Shown in pieces: positions 1 to 5,857 of a stretch of DNA of 6,141 bases. Both the position numbers and the translations under genes were made by a program. The number at the start of each line of letters is the position of its first letter. The stretch's first letter is position 1. Below the pieces are notes generated by a model. It searched no databases. It was given only the letters and a program-made list of their open reading frames with translations, and was not told the origin of the DNA. The DNA is from JBOGFI01 sp050743365 (GTDB lineage Bacteria > Actinomycetota > Acidimicrobiia > IMCC26256 > JACDBD01): positions 1 to 6,141 of the forward strand of contig JBOGFI010000092.1 of assembly GCA_050743365.1 (NCBI GenBank). The letters are read 5' to 3'.

Positions 1-180
1 GACCGCGCCGTCGAGCTCGACCATCGGCAGCCGCCGCCGGGCCGCGGCGATCGCGTCGCCCTCACGGGTGTGCGCCTTCTCGCGGACCAGCAGCTCCTCG
101 CGCGCCGCCTGCCAGGTGGCCAGGTCGACGACTGGCGGCTTGCCGGGGAGGTTGCTGCTCGCGTTGCCGGGCGTGGTCGT
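1..180 (-). CDS. DUF899 family protein, N-terminal 60 codons (partial; apparent ACG start)
   Basis: The minus strand reads an open frame that continues past the left edge of the window. It contains VVDLATWQAAREELL, then REKAHTREGDAIAAARRRLP and MVELDGAV. This is the characteristic opening of DUF899 proteins, a family with a thioredoxin-like fold often labelled thioredoxin-like or dithiol-disulfide isomerase; the biological role is unsettled. The rest of the protein, including any redox residues, is outside the window. No ATG, GTG or TTG lies near the expected start. A strong Shine-Dalgarno (GGAGGA) is followed after 6 nt by ACG ACC ACG, where relatives have Met-Thr-Thr, so I place the start at that ACG. 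It could be a non-standard start, a mutated ATG in a silenced gene, or a sequencing error. The family call is firm; the start is uncertain. Confidence 0.8.
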
Positions 181-186
181 GGGGTG

Positions 187-192
187 TCCTCC
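187..192 (-). promoter_or_regulatory. Shine-Dalgarno site that decides the DUF899 start
   Basis: On the minus strand GGAGGA is followed by six bases (CACCCC) and then ACG at 180-178. The spacing is ideal for initiation at that codon. No normal start codon lies within reach in the same frame, so this site is the main evidence for an ACG start, or for an ATG that has been lost. Confidence 0.55.
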
Positions 193-215
193 GCTGTCCG
201 TCTTGTGCGCTCGCG

Positions 216-231
216 GGCTCCCTGGGGAGCC
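216..231. repeat. 7-bp inverted repeat in the DUF899 leader
   Basis: GGCTCCC at 216-222 and GGGAGCC at 225-231 form a perfect dyad around a central TG, 36-51 bases upstream of the DUF899 start. On the minus strand it directly follows CTGACAG, a motif also found in the oxidase promoter. It could be an operator or a leader hairpin. No T-run follows on either strand, so a classical terminator is unlikely. Confidence 0.4.
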
Positions 232-317
232 TGTCAGTTGAGACGACTCACGGTACCGAGACTCATCGATCCGAGTGCGAGTACGCCTTGCCGCTGTGGC
301 GTACCGGTCGGACGGGG

Positions 318-353
318 ATTTCTTGGGTTCTTGCCCACATCGGCCCAAGAAAT
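318..353. repeat. 10-bp perfect inverted repeat between the oxidase and DUF899 genes
   Basis: ATTTCTTGGG at 318-327 is exactly mirrored by CCCAAGAAAT at 344-353, with 16 bases between the arms. The spacer holds another TTCTTG (328-333), so three copies of the TTCTTG/CAAGAA word cluster here. The arms are A/T-rich compared with the surroundings. The element lies 76 bases past the oxidase stop and about 140 bases before the DUF899 start. It could be a factor-dependent terminator for the oxidase or an operator for DUF899. The neighbouring tRNA-Leu-like copy starts at 356. Confidence 0.5.
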
Positions 354-355
354 GC

Positions 356-400
356 GTGTCGGTGGGGGGACTTGCGGGTTAACCCCACGGATGCGGCTCG
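356..400 (-). repeat. tRNA-Leu 3'-end-like direct repeat, copy A
   Basis: The plus strand reads GTGTCGGTGGGGGGACTTG at 356-374. Its complement resembles the end of a tRNA-Leu gene (T-loop bases, C-rich stem, acceptor strand, then AC). Positions 356-388 match copy B at 4948-4980 at 29 of 33 bases without a gap, and weaker similarity runs to 400 (37 of 45). Both copies have the same 6-base segment (CGGGTT here, CGGCTT in B) between ACTTG/ACTCG and the following ACCCCAC-type sequence. A real tRNA-Leu would not have it, so the two copies share a derived ancestor. Here GTGGGG at 362-367 can pair with CCCCAC at 383-388, but copy B breaks one of these pairs. No tRNA body is present. Confidence 0.6.
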
Positions 401-428
401 CCCGGACAGTGCGTATAGCGGCGTAACG

Positions 429-1802
429 TCAAGCCGGTTTGACGTTGTGGTTGAGGTGAAACAAGTTGTCGGGGTCGAATTCCGTCTTCACCGCCGCCAG
501 CCGCTTGTAGTTCTCGGGGCCGAATCCGGCCACCACGCGATCCTGTCCCTCGTCGCCGATGAAGTTCAGGTAGATGGCGTCGCTCGCCCACGGGTGCAGA
601 TCGGCGCGGACGTTGCCGGCCCACTGCTTGGCGCGCTCGTCGTCAGTGGGGTCCTCCCACATGCCGAACGTGAGGACAAACCACGGCGATTGCCGCCAAG
701 AGATGGGGTAGTCGGCCCTTCCACGAGCGACCGCGCCGCCTTGGGGAGCCAGTGCCTGCTGCGACGGCGATGGGACGATCATGTCCGCCGCGCTCGCGCA
801 GTGGCGCTCCACGGCCTCGTCCGGGAAGGACTCGAGGTACGTCGCCGACCAGTAGTTCCGGTGGCCCGGTGGGTCGTCGAGCATGCACTGCAGCTCGGCG
901 TAGGGCATCTCGGCGATCATCTCGCCCTCATGCCCGAGCTGGAGCATAGGCGCCACGGCCTGGCGCCCCTCGGCTTCGCCGCCCGTGTACACGATCAGAA
1001 CCATCGTTGACAGGTTGCCGACGAGGTGGCGGGGCACGAACTCCTCGGGCGGTCCGGTGACGAACATGAGGCCGCCGCACACCTCATCGGGGGCCGACTC
1101 CATGAAGTCTCGGTACGCGCGCACCACGTCGGGCCCAGCGTCCGAGGGCCATAGCAGGAGGGCGGCCGTCACCGAAGGGAGGGAATAGAGACGGAAGGTG
1201 AAGGAGGTGGCCACGCCGAAGTTCCCGCCGCCGCCGTGCAGCGCCCAGAAGAGCTCCGGGTGCTCGTTTTCGCTCGCGCGCACGGTGCGGCCGTCGGCCG
1301 TGACCAGCTCGACGGAAAGCAGGTTGTCACAGGCGAGACCGAACCTGCGGTCGAGCCAGCCGTTCCCTCCGCCCAGGGTGAGTCCGGCCACGCCCGTTGT
1401 CGACACCCGACCCCCGGTCGTCACCAAGCCGTGCGGTTCGGCGGCCCGGTCGAGGTGGCTCATGGTGGCGCCGCCGCCGACGGTCGCGGTCCGCGCTTCG
1501 GCGTCGACGACGACCGTGTTCATGCGCCGGAGGTCGATGACGATTCCACCGTCGGTGAGTGCCTTGCCGGCGACACCGTGGCCGCCGCCCCGGACGGCGA
1601 CCTCGAGTCCACGCTCGCGCCCGAAGCGGACGGCTCGGGCGACGTCCTGCACGCTCTCGCACTGGGCGATGACGGCCGGTCGGCGGTCGATCATCGCGTT
1701 GAAGATCGTGCGGGTTTCGTCGTAGGAGGGGCTCCCGGGCAGGATGAGTTCGCCGGCGAAGCCGTCCCGGAGCTTGCCGTAGTCGAGGTCCGTGAAGGTC
1801 AT
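429..1802 (-). CDS. FAD-linked oxidoreductase of the berberine bridge enzyme type
   Basis: This 457-residue protein has the two-domain layout of the FAD/FMN-containing dehydrogenase (GlcD/BBE-like) family. A PCMH-type FAD-binding domain spans roughly residues 41-178, with RGGGHG at 71-76, LGGGNGWLDRRFGL around 143-156, and HGGGGNFGV at 189-197. A C-terminal BBE segment spans roughly 412-457 and ends YKRLAAVK, FDPDN and NHNVKP. His75 is the residue that in this family carries the covalent 8-alpha-histidyl FAD. The cysteine making a second flavin bond in bicovalent members is not at the equivalent place (about Val133, in GRVSTTGVAG), so a single covalent link is expected. No signal peptide or membrane segment is visible, so it is probably cytoplasmic. 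Relatives oxidise sugars, alkaloids or polyketide intermediates; the substrate here is unknown. The ATG start has GAAAGG 8 bases upstream. It lies 71 bases after the SARP stop and is probably that regulator's target. Confidence 0.93.
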   Translation of the reverse strand: MTFTDLDYGKLRDGFAGELILPGSPSYDETRTIFNAMIDRRPAVIAQCESVQDVARAVRFGRERGLEVAVRGGGHGVAGKALTDGGIVIDLRRMNTVVVDAEARTATVGGGATMSHLDRAAEPHGLVTTGGRVSTTGVAGLTLGGGNGWLDRRFGLACDNLLSVELVTADGRTVRASENEHPELFWALHGGGGNFGVATSFTFRLYSLPSVTAALLLWPSDAGPDVVRAYRDFMESAPDEVCGGLMFVTGPPEEFVPRHLVGNLSTMVLIVYTGGEAEGRQAVAPMLQLGHEGEMIAEMPYAELQCMLDDPPGHRNYWSATYLESFPDEAVERHCASAADMIVPSPSQQALAPQGGAVARGRADYPISWRQSPWFVLTFGMWEDPTDDERAKQWAGNVRADLHPWASDAIYLNFIGDEGQDRVVAGFGPENYKRLAAVKTEFDPDNLFHLNHNVKPA

Positions 1803-1810
1803 TGATCACG

Positions 1811-1816
1811 CCTTTC
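1811..1816 (-). promoter_or_regulatory. Ribosome binding site of the oxidase
   Basis: The minus strand carries GAAAGG ending eight bases before the ATG at 1802-1800. The same hexamer precedes the SARP gene (4786-4781). It supports the 457-residue start. Confidence 0.65.
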
Positions 1817-1842
1817 GTGCTGGAGTCGCGTCCGACGTCGCC

Positions 1843-1876
1843 AATACTGAGGGGACCCGCTGTCAGTCCGCTGTCA
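1843..1876 (-). promoter_or_regulatory. Candidate SARP operator and promoter of the oxidase
   Basis: On the minus strand TGACAGCGG occurs at 1876-1868 and again at 1865-1857. The start-to-start period is 11 bp, one helical turn. After the second copy come eight bases (GTCCCCTC, 1856-1849) and then AGTATT (1848-1843), a weak -10-like hexamer. Direct heptamer-type repeats with 11-bp period, about 8 bp upstream of -10, are the established binding geometry of SARP activators such as ActII-ORF4 and AfsR. The repeats lie between a SARP gene and the oxidase, and the first copy begins at the TGA stop of the SARP gene. No good -35 box is present at normal spacing, as expected for a SARP-activated promoter. 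The motif itself is not a known consensus that I recognise, so the assignment rests on geometry and location. Confidence 0.5.
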
Positions 1877-4774
1877 CGACGCCGGGCGGGCCGCCAGCGG
1901 CTCTGGCCGCCAGCCGACGCACTCGAGCGCGTAGGCCACAGCCTCGCTGTCTGACAGCGCAGCGCCCTCGGCGCGTGTCGCTTCGAAGCGCTCGTCACCC
2001 AGGCGCATCCGCATGGTTGCGGCGGCTTCAGCGATCCGTGCGGCGTCTGCTCCGGCCAGAGGCGACGCGGTCGCGCTGGCCTGCATGGCTCCGTACAGGA
2101 CGGCTGCTTCGGTGTCGCGGCCGAGGCGGGTGAGCAACTCGGCGAGGGTGCGCAGGGTCGTCCATTGCATATTCCACGCCCCGTCGCGGTGCCAGTGGTC
2201 GATGACGTCGCCGTACTGGGCGAGAGCCTTCTCCGGATCGCCGACCCTCGCCTCGCACGAGACCGCTGACAGCCCGGCGATCCCCACGATCACCCGGTTC
2301 CCGATTCGCCGGGCTGCTACGACACTCCGCCGTAGGAATGCCAATGCGTCGGTCGGAGCATGATCCAGCCGAACCTCGCCGTTGACGTAGTCCGACCACG
2401 CGCTCAGGCTCGGGTTCCGCACGGTAGCGACGAGCGGCGCGACTGCATCGCACGCGGCGATCGCCTCGTCGACGCGCCCGCTGTAGGCCGGGCAGAGCGC
2501 CCGGCCGAAGATGCTGATCGCCGCCTGGTGGTCGTCACCAGCGAGCCGGGCGAGCTCGATGGCCCGGTCGAAGCAAGGGATGGCCCGGTCGAAGTTCCCG
2601 AGCCATGTCTCGATGTCGCCCAGCGCCTCCCACGCGTAGCGGGCTGCCATCGGATCGTCCGTCGCCTTCGCGATGGCTGCTTCCGCAAGGGTGCGCGCGG
2701 CGGCCAGGTCGCCTCGAAGCGACTGACCGAGGGCGCCCGCGGCATAGGCAGCCGGGAGGCGCGGATGCGAGAGGTCGGGAAAGCGGGAGACGGCCTGCTT
2801 GGCCCAGGTGGCCACCTCGGACGGTGCGCCGGACCACGCGTAGCGATACAGGGACCCAGCGAGGCGGATGGACAGTTCTGGGTCGTGATCGAGGCACCAG
2901 CCGTGCGCAGCTCTGAGGTTGGAGAGCTCTTCGTTGAGTGCGGCGCGCCACTGTGCTTCGTCGGGACCACGCAGTCCGGCATCGGCGGCCTCCACGAGGC
3001 CTACGGCCCACGCAGCGAGGCGGGCCCGTGTCTCGCCGAGATCGCCTCGTTCGGCCAGGCGTGCTTCGGCGAACTGGCGGATGGGCTCGAGCATCGAGAA
3101 CCGCGTTGTGCCGCCAAACTGTGGTGCCACCAGCGAGCACTCCACCAAAGCCGCGAGGTCGGAGGGGTTGGCGTCTGCGACTACGTCCGCGGCCTCCCTC
3201 GTCCAGCCGCCCACGAACACGGCGAGCCGCTCGAATATCTTTCGTTCGGTCGGCCCCAGCAGGCCATGGGACCAGCCGAAGACCGCGGCGAGGGAGCGGT
3301 GACGCTCCGTTGCTCTTCGGGCGTCGGCCAAGCCGCCAAGTCGATTGGTGATGGCGGCGAGGATCTCCGACGGGGACGTCGACACCGCCTGCGCCGCAGC
3401 CAACTCGATCGCTAGCGGCAGCCCGTCGAGACGACGGCACAACTCGGACACTGTCGCCACCTCATCGATGTCGAAGTCGAGGTCGGGTCGCACGGCGCGG
3501 GCACGGTCGACGAAGAGCACCACAGAGGGAGCAGATTGGTCGTCCCACGCAGGGATAGACAGAGGTCCCACCGGCACGCGCTGCTCGCCGTCGACGCCCA
3601 ACCGCTCCCGGCTCGTCGCAAGAATGTCCACCTGAGGAGTGTGGCGGAGGATCGCGCTGATGAGTTCGCCGGCGGCAGAGAGCACGTGCTCGCAGTTGTC
3701 GATCACGAGCAGCGCACGTTTCAGGCGTAGCAACTCGAGCACCCGCTCGACGAGCGGAAGATCGGCGCGTTCTTCGACGTGGAGCGACGATGCGACCGCC
3801 GCCGTGACGTTGGCGGGATCCGACACCCGGGCGAACTCACACAGATGGATCCCGTCGGGGTATTCGTCCCCTGCCTCGGCGGCAACGTGCAATGCGATAC
3901 GACTCTTGCCCACGCCGCCGGGGCCTGTCAGCGTGACGAGTCGACCCTGTCCGAGCAGCCACCGAACTTTGGCGATCTCGGCACCACGGCCGACGAACGA
4001 GTTCCCCGGCACGCCGACCGCGGGTACGAGCGGCCGCCTTCGCGCGTCATGGCGGAGGATGCTGGCTTCGAGCGCTCGCAGCTCGGGCGACGGTTCCAGG
4101 CCGAGCTCGTCGCTCAGCGCCCGGCGGAACCGCTCGAACTCGTGGAGGGCATCGGCATGCCTTCCGTCGGAGGCGAGCGCACGCATCAGCACGGCGACAG
4201 GTCGCTCGCGGAACGGATGGTCGGCGATGACGATCCGCATCGCGGACGCGGCTTCCGCCGGGCGACCGAGCTTCAGTAGCGCGTCGGCCCGGAACTCGGT
4301 CGCGTCGGCCCGCAGCTCCTCGAGCCGTGTCGCCTCTGGTGCAATGGCGGGCCGGTCGGCCAGGTCTTGATAAGCACGCCCGCGCCACAGCGCTCGTGCC
4401 TGATCCAGGCGCTCGAGTGCCCCTGCCGGCTGGTCTTGGAGCTCACGGGCCTCGCTGAGAAGACGCTCGAAGCAAGCGGCGTCCAGCCGATCCGGTGGGC
4501 ACACGAACCGGTAACCCGCGGTGACCGTCTCGATCCATGCCGCGCCGCCTCGAAGCTGGCGGCGCAGGCGGGACACCTGTGACTGCAAGGCACCGAGCGG
4601 ATCGGCAGGCAGCTCATCCGCCCACAGCAGCTCCGCCAGCTCGTCGGGCTGGAGGATCCGGCCCCCGGCTGCGATCAGTCCCGCGAGCAGGAGCCGCTGG
4701 CGCGCGCTGTGCTGAACGACACGCACACCACCGTCGTCCACCACTGAGATTGGACCGAGGACCCCGATCTCCAC
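1874..4774 (-). CDS. AfsR-like large SARP regulator (wHTH-BTAD-NB-ARC-TPR)
   Basis: This 966-residue transcriptional regulator is close in length to Streptomyces AfsR. Residues 1-95 form an OmpR-type winged helix (opening MEIGVLGPISVVDDGG, ending ETVTAGYRF). Residues 98-243 are the bacterial transcriptional activation domain (CFERLLSEA, FRERPVAVLMRAL, DELGLEPSPEL). Residues 258-500 are an NB-ARC/STAND ATPase, with VGR at 261-263, Walker A GPGGVGKS at 284-291, Walker B LLVIDN at 355-360, ATSRE at 386-390 and GLPLAIELA at 451-459. From about residue 600 on the protein is alpha-helical with TPR-like units (GDLAAARTLAEAA, GNFDRAIPCFDRAIELA, GDPEKALAQYGDVI). Such proteins bind direct repeats in promoters and are thought to be gated by ATP and a signal sensed by the repeats. 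The start is GTG with GAAAGG six bases upstream. All key ATPase residues look intact, so it should be functional. The oxidase follows on the same strand and is the likely target. Whether it regulates a wider pathway cannot be seen here. Confidence 0.95.
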   Translation of the reverse strand: MEIGVLGPISVVDDGGVRVVQHSARQRLLLAGLIAAGGRILQPDELAELLWADELPADPLGALQSQVSRLRRQLRGGAAWIETVTAGYRFVCPPDRLDAACFERLLSEARELQDQPAGALERLDQARALWRGRAYQDLADRPAIAPEATRLEELRADATEFRADALLKLGRPAEAASAMRIVIADHPFRERPVAVLMRALASDGRHADALHEFERFRRALSDELGLEPSPELRALEASILRHDARRRPLVPAVGVPGNSFVGRGAEIAKVRWLLGQGRLVTLTGPGGVGKSRIALHVAAEAGDEYPDGIHLCEFARVSDPANVTAAVASSLHVEERADLPLVERVLELLRLKRALLVIDNCEHVLSAAGELISAILRHTPQVDILATSRERLGVDGEQRVPVGPLSIPAWDDQSAPSVVLFVDRARAVRPDLDFDIDEVATVSELCRRLDGLPLAIELAAAQAVSTSPSEILAAITNRLGGLADARRATERHRSLAAVFGWSHGLLGPTERKIFERLAVFVGGWTREAADVVADANPSDLAALVECSLVAPQFGGTTRFSMLEPIRQFAEARLAERGDLGETRARLAAWAVGLVEAADAGLRGPDEAQWRAALNEELSNLRAAHGWCLDHDPELSIRLAGSLYRYAWSGAPSEVATWAKQAVSRFPDLSHPRLPAAYAAGALGQSLRGDLAAARTLAEAAIAKATDDPMAARYAWEALGDIETWLGNFDRAIPCFDRAIELARLAGDDHQAAISIFGRALCPAYSGRVDEAIAACDAVAPLVATVRNPSLSAWSDYVNGEVRLDHAPTDALAFLRRSVVAARRIGNRVIVGIAGLSAVSCEARVGDPEKALAQYGDVIDHWHRDGAWNMQWTTLRTLAELLTRLGRDTEAAVLYGAMQASATASPLAGADAARIAEAAATMRMRLGDERFEATRAEGAALSDSEAVAYALECVGWRPEPLAARPAS

Positions 4775-4780
4775 GCTGCA

Positions 4781-4811
4781 CCTTTCGGAGAGAGCATGAC
4801 GATTCTCTCCG
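4781..4811 (-). promoter_or_regulatory. Leader inverted repeat touching the SARP ribosome binding site
   Basis: On the minus strand CGGAGAGA (4811-4804) and TCTCTCCG (4793-4786) form a perfect 8-bp stem with a 10-base spacer. The last base of the stem is the first base of the Shine-Dalgarno GAAAGG (4786-4781), which is six bases from the GTG start. The word CTTTCGGAG (plus strand) occurs both at 4782-4790 and at 4812-4820. The dyad could be an operator for autoregulation, or an RNA hairpin that limits ribosome access. Confidence 0.5.
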
Positions 4812-4826
4812 CTTTCGGAGGCAGCT

Positions 4827-4852
4827 GCACTGCGAGACGCCCTGGGCAGTGC
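4827..4852. repeat. 7-bp inverted repeat upstream of the SARP gene
   Basis: GCACTGC (4827-4833) and GCAGTGC (4846-4852) are exact inverted copies separated by 12 bases. The element lies about 55 bases upstream of the SARP start, 16 bases beyond the leader dyad, and overlaps the palindrome GCAGCTGC at 4821-4828. It is a plausible operator; nothing identifies its ligand. Confidence 0.4.
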
Positions 4853-4947
4853 TTCGCCCTGAGGACGTCCGTCACTGAGGCGCTCGTTGCCCTCGCGCTG
4901 GCGTCGCCGACGCGTGGGCTAACCGAGCCAGCGGGAGTGAGCCTTGG

Positions 4948-4992
4948 GTGTCGGAGGGGGGACTCGCGGCTTGACCCCACGAACCCGCCTCG
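4948..4992 (-). repeat. tRNA-Leu 3'-end-like direct repeat, copy B
   Basis: The plus strand reads GTGTCGGAGGGGGGACTCG at 4948-4966. The first 17 bases are identical to copy C at 5828-5844, and the identity extends 5 bases to the left with one mismatch. Positions 4948-4980 match copy A at 29 of 33 bases and share its derived 6-base segment. It has the same orientation as A and C. It lies 107 bases after the DUF2652 stop and about 174 bases before the SARP start. Confidence 0.6.
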
Positions 4993-5098
4993 TGCGCTCC
5001 GTATTCCTGGCTGCGTAGCGCCCGCTCTCCCCGCCTCTCGGCGACCGACCGGGTGTCCTCGAAAGCAGATCCGGCCGAGACCATCCAAGGCGAGCGCG

Positions 5099-5722
5099 TC
5101 AGAGTCTGAAGACGTAGCTCTGAATCGGCGAGTAGTGCTCATAGTGCTCCGTGTGTGGCACCGACCCATCGAGTGGGATCTCGAGATGCTCAGTCGCTGA
5201 CTCCGTGAGCAGCGCATATGCCGCGCGGCCAACCATGTCCCCGACGTTGTTCTTGAGGAGCAGGTGCGCCATGGTCACGTCGGGGCCGAGGAGCTCCTCG
5301 TGACCAGCGATGGCTTGCACGACGTAGTTGCCACGGTGCAGGACGAACTTGAGTTCGAGCGTCTGAAGAAGCGAACAGGCCTGGCAGTTGCAGAGCATCA
5401 GATTCTCGGTCTTGTCTCGTCGCTCTCGATAGCGCGCGTAGCAGTGCCTAACGCACTCGAGCACCGAGCCACCGCGCAACTCAAACCCGTCGTCGGGCGC
5501 ATACGCGAAGACGGCGTCGCCCTCGAGCTTCGACAAGCGGAATGGTGGCGCGAGCTGCTCGACAATCCCGTCGAGCAAGCTGGTCATGAGCGGATAGGCC
5601 GCCGGGACTTCGGGCATGGCGGCCATTTGCTCACCGTGCGCGGCGGCCACGGCTTGCAGGAAGGCGGTGTATCCGGAGATGTCGGCGAGGAGGAGCACGC
5701 CGCGCGTACCGGTGGAGGTCAC
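5099..5722 (-). CDS. DUF2652 family protein (nucleotide-cyclase-like fold)
   Basis: This protein of about 207 residues belongs to DUF2652, a family of unknown function related to class III nucleotide cyclases. From the GTG start used here, LLLADISGYTAFL (about 10-22) corresponds to the first metal-binding aspartate region of cyclases (Asp14). SKLEGDAVFAY (about 64-74) corresponds to the second (Asp69). A CNCQAC motif at 111-116 is followed by LELKFVLHRG and LLGPDVTMAHLLLKN, both typical of DUF2652. Both metal aspartates are kept, but cyclase activity is not established for the family. I chose GTG at 5722 because relatives begin only about ten residues before the ADISGY motif. The frame is open further up to an ATG at 5893, but that extension translates copy C (EFKSPLRH) and is unlikely to be protein. 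GTG at 5734 or TTG at 5773 are alternatives. No membrane segment is visible. It stands alone between copies B and C. Confidence 0.85.
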   Translation of the reverse strand: MTSTGTRGVLLLADISGYTAFLQAVAAAHGEQMAAMPEVPAAYPLMTSLLDGIVEQLAPPFRLSKLEGDAVFAYAPDDGFELRGGSVLECVRHCYARYRERRDKTENLMLCNCQACSLLQTLELKFVLHRGNYVVQAIAGHEELLGPDVTMAHLLLKNNVGDMVGRAAYALLTESATEHLEIPLDGSVPHTEHYEHYSPIQSYVFRL

Positions 5723-5827
5723 CCCTTCAGCCACTTCGCCAGGATCGCGCTTCCCACGCCGACCGTCCAACAATCGCCAGCCTGGTTGAACGCGTGCGGC
5801 TGCTGGGACGACGACGCGGGCGCTTCG

Positions 5828-5849
5828 GTGTCGGAGGGGGGACTTGAAC
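5828..5849 (-). repeat. tRNA-Leu 3'-end-like fragment, copy C
   Basis: On the minus strand the bases read as the end of a tRNA: a T-loop TTCAAGT (5848-5842), the C-rich 3' T-stem strand, an acceptor strand CTCCGAC, and then ACC. This is the closest of the three copies to the 3' end of actinobacterial tRNA-Leu as I remember it. The 5' T-stem strand would be GAGAG and pairs with CCCCC at only three of five positions. No matching 5' acceptor, D-arm or anticodon arm lies in the preceding 90 bases. It is therefore a fragment, as left by an attachment site or a decayed gene. Confidence 0.6.
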
Positions 5850-5857
5850 TCTCCTCT

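Larger units (their letters stand above)
4775..5098. other. 324-base intergenic region upstream of the SARP gene
   Basis: No convincing gene lies here. It contains, in minus-strand order, about 105 bases of unremarkable sequence after the DUF2652 stop, tRNA-Leu-like copy B (4992-4948), a stretch with the 8-bp palindrome GGACGTCC (4863-4870), and two inverted repeats next to the SARP start. I could not identify -35/-10 boxes with confidence. The SARP promoter must lie here unless the gene is transcribed from upstream of DUF2652. A minus-strand reading frame crosses the gap but joins the SARP coding sequence in the wrong frame and has no recognisable domain. Confidence 0.6.

Noticed and set aside
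346..348. TTG as an upstream start for the DUF899 gene
   Set aside because: It is in frame but lies inside the inverted repeat, has no Shine-Dalgarno, and would add 56 residues unlike the family.
362..388. GTGGGG/CCCCAC hairpin of copy A as a conserved terminator
   Set aside because: Copy B breaks one pair without compensation and no T-run follows, so the structure does not appear to be selected.
1326..1331. Cys158 (GLACDN) of the oxidase as a second covalent flavin attachment
   Set aside because: The bicovalent cysteine lies about 60 residues after the histidine, in the loop before LGGG. Cys158 is 83 residues away, in a commonly occurring CDN motif with another role.
2360..3415. Plus-strand frame of 351 codons, and others such as 288-1010, opposite the main genes
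   Set aside because: They lie antisense to well-supported coding sequence, have Arg/Gly/Pro-rich composition and no recognisable domain. Such frames are expected opposite GC-rich genes.
4675..5232. Minus-strand frame of 185 codons across the SARP-DUF2652 gap
   Set aside because: It overlaps both neighbouring genes out of frame and translates repeat copy B (ESPLRHP). No protein family is recognisable.
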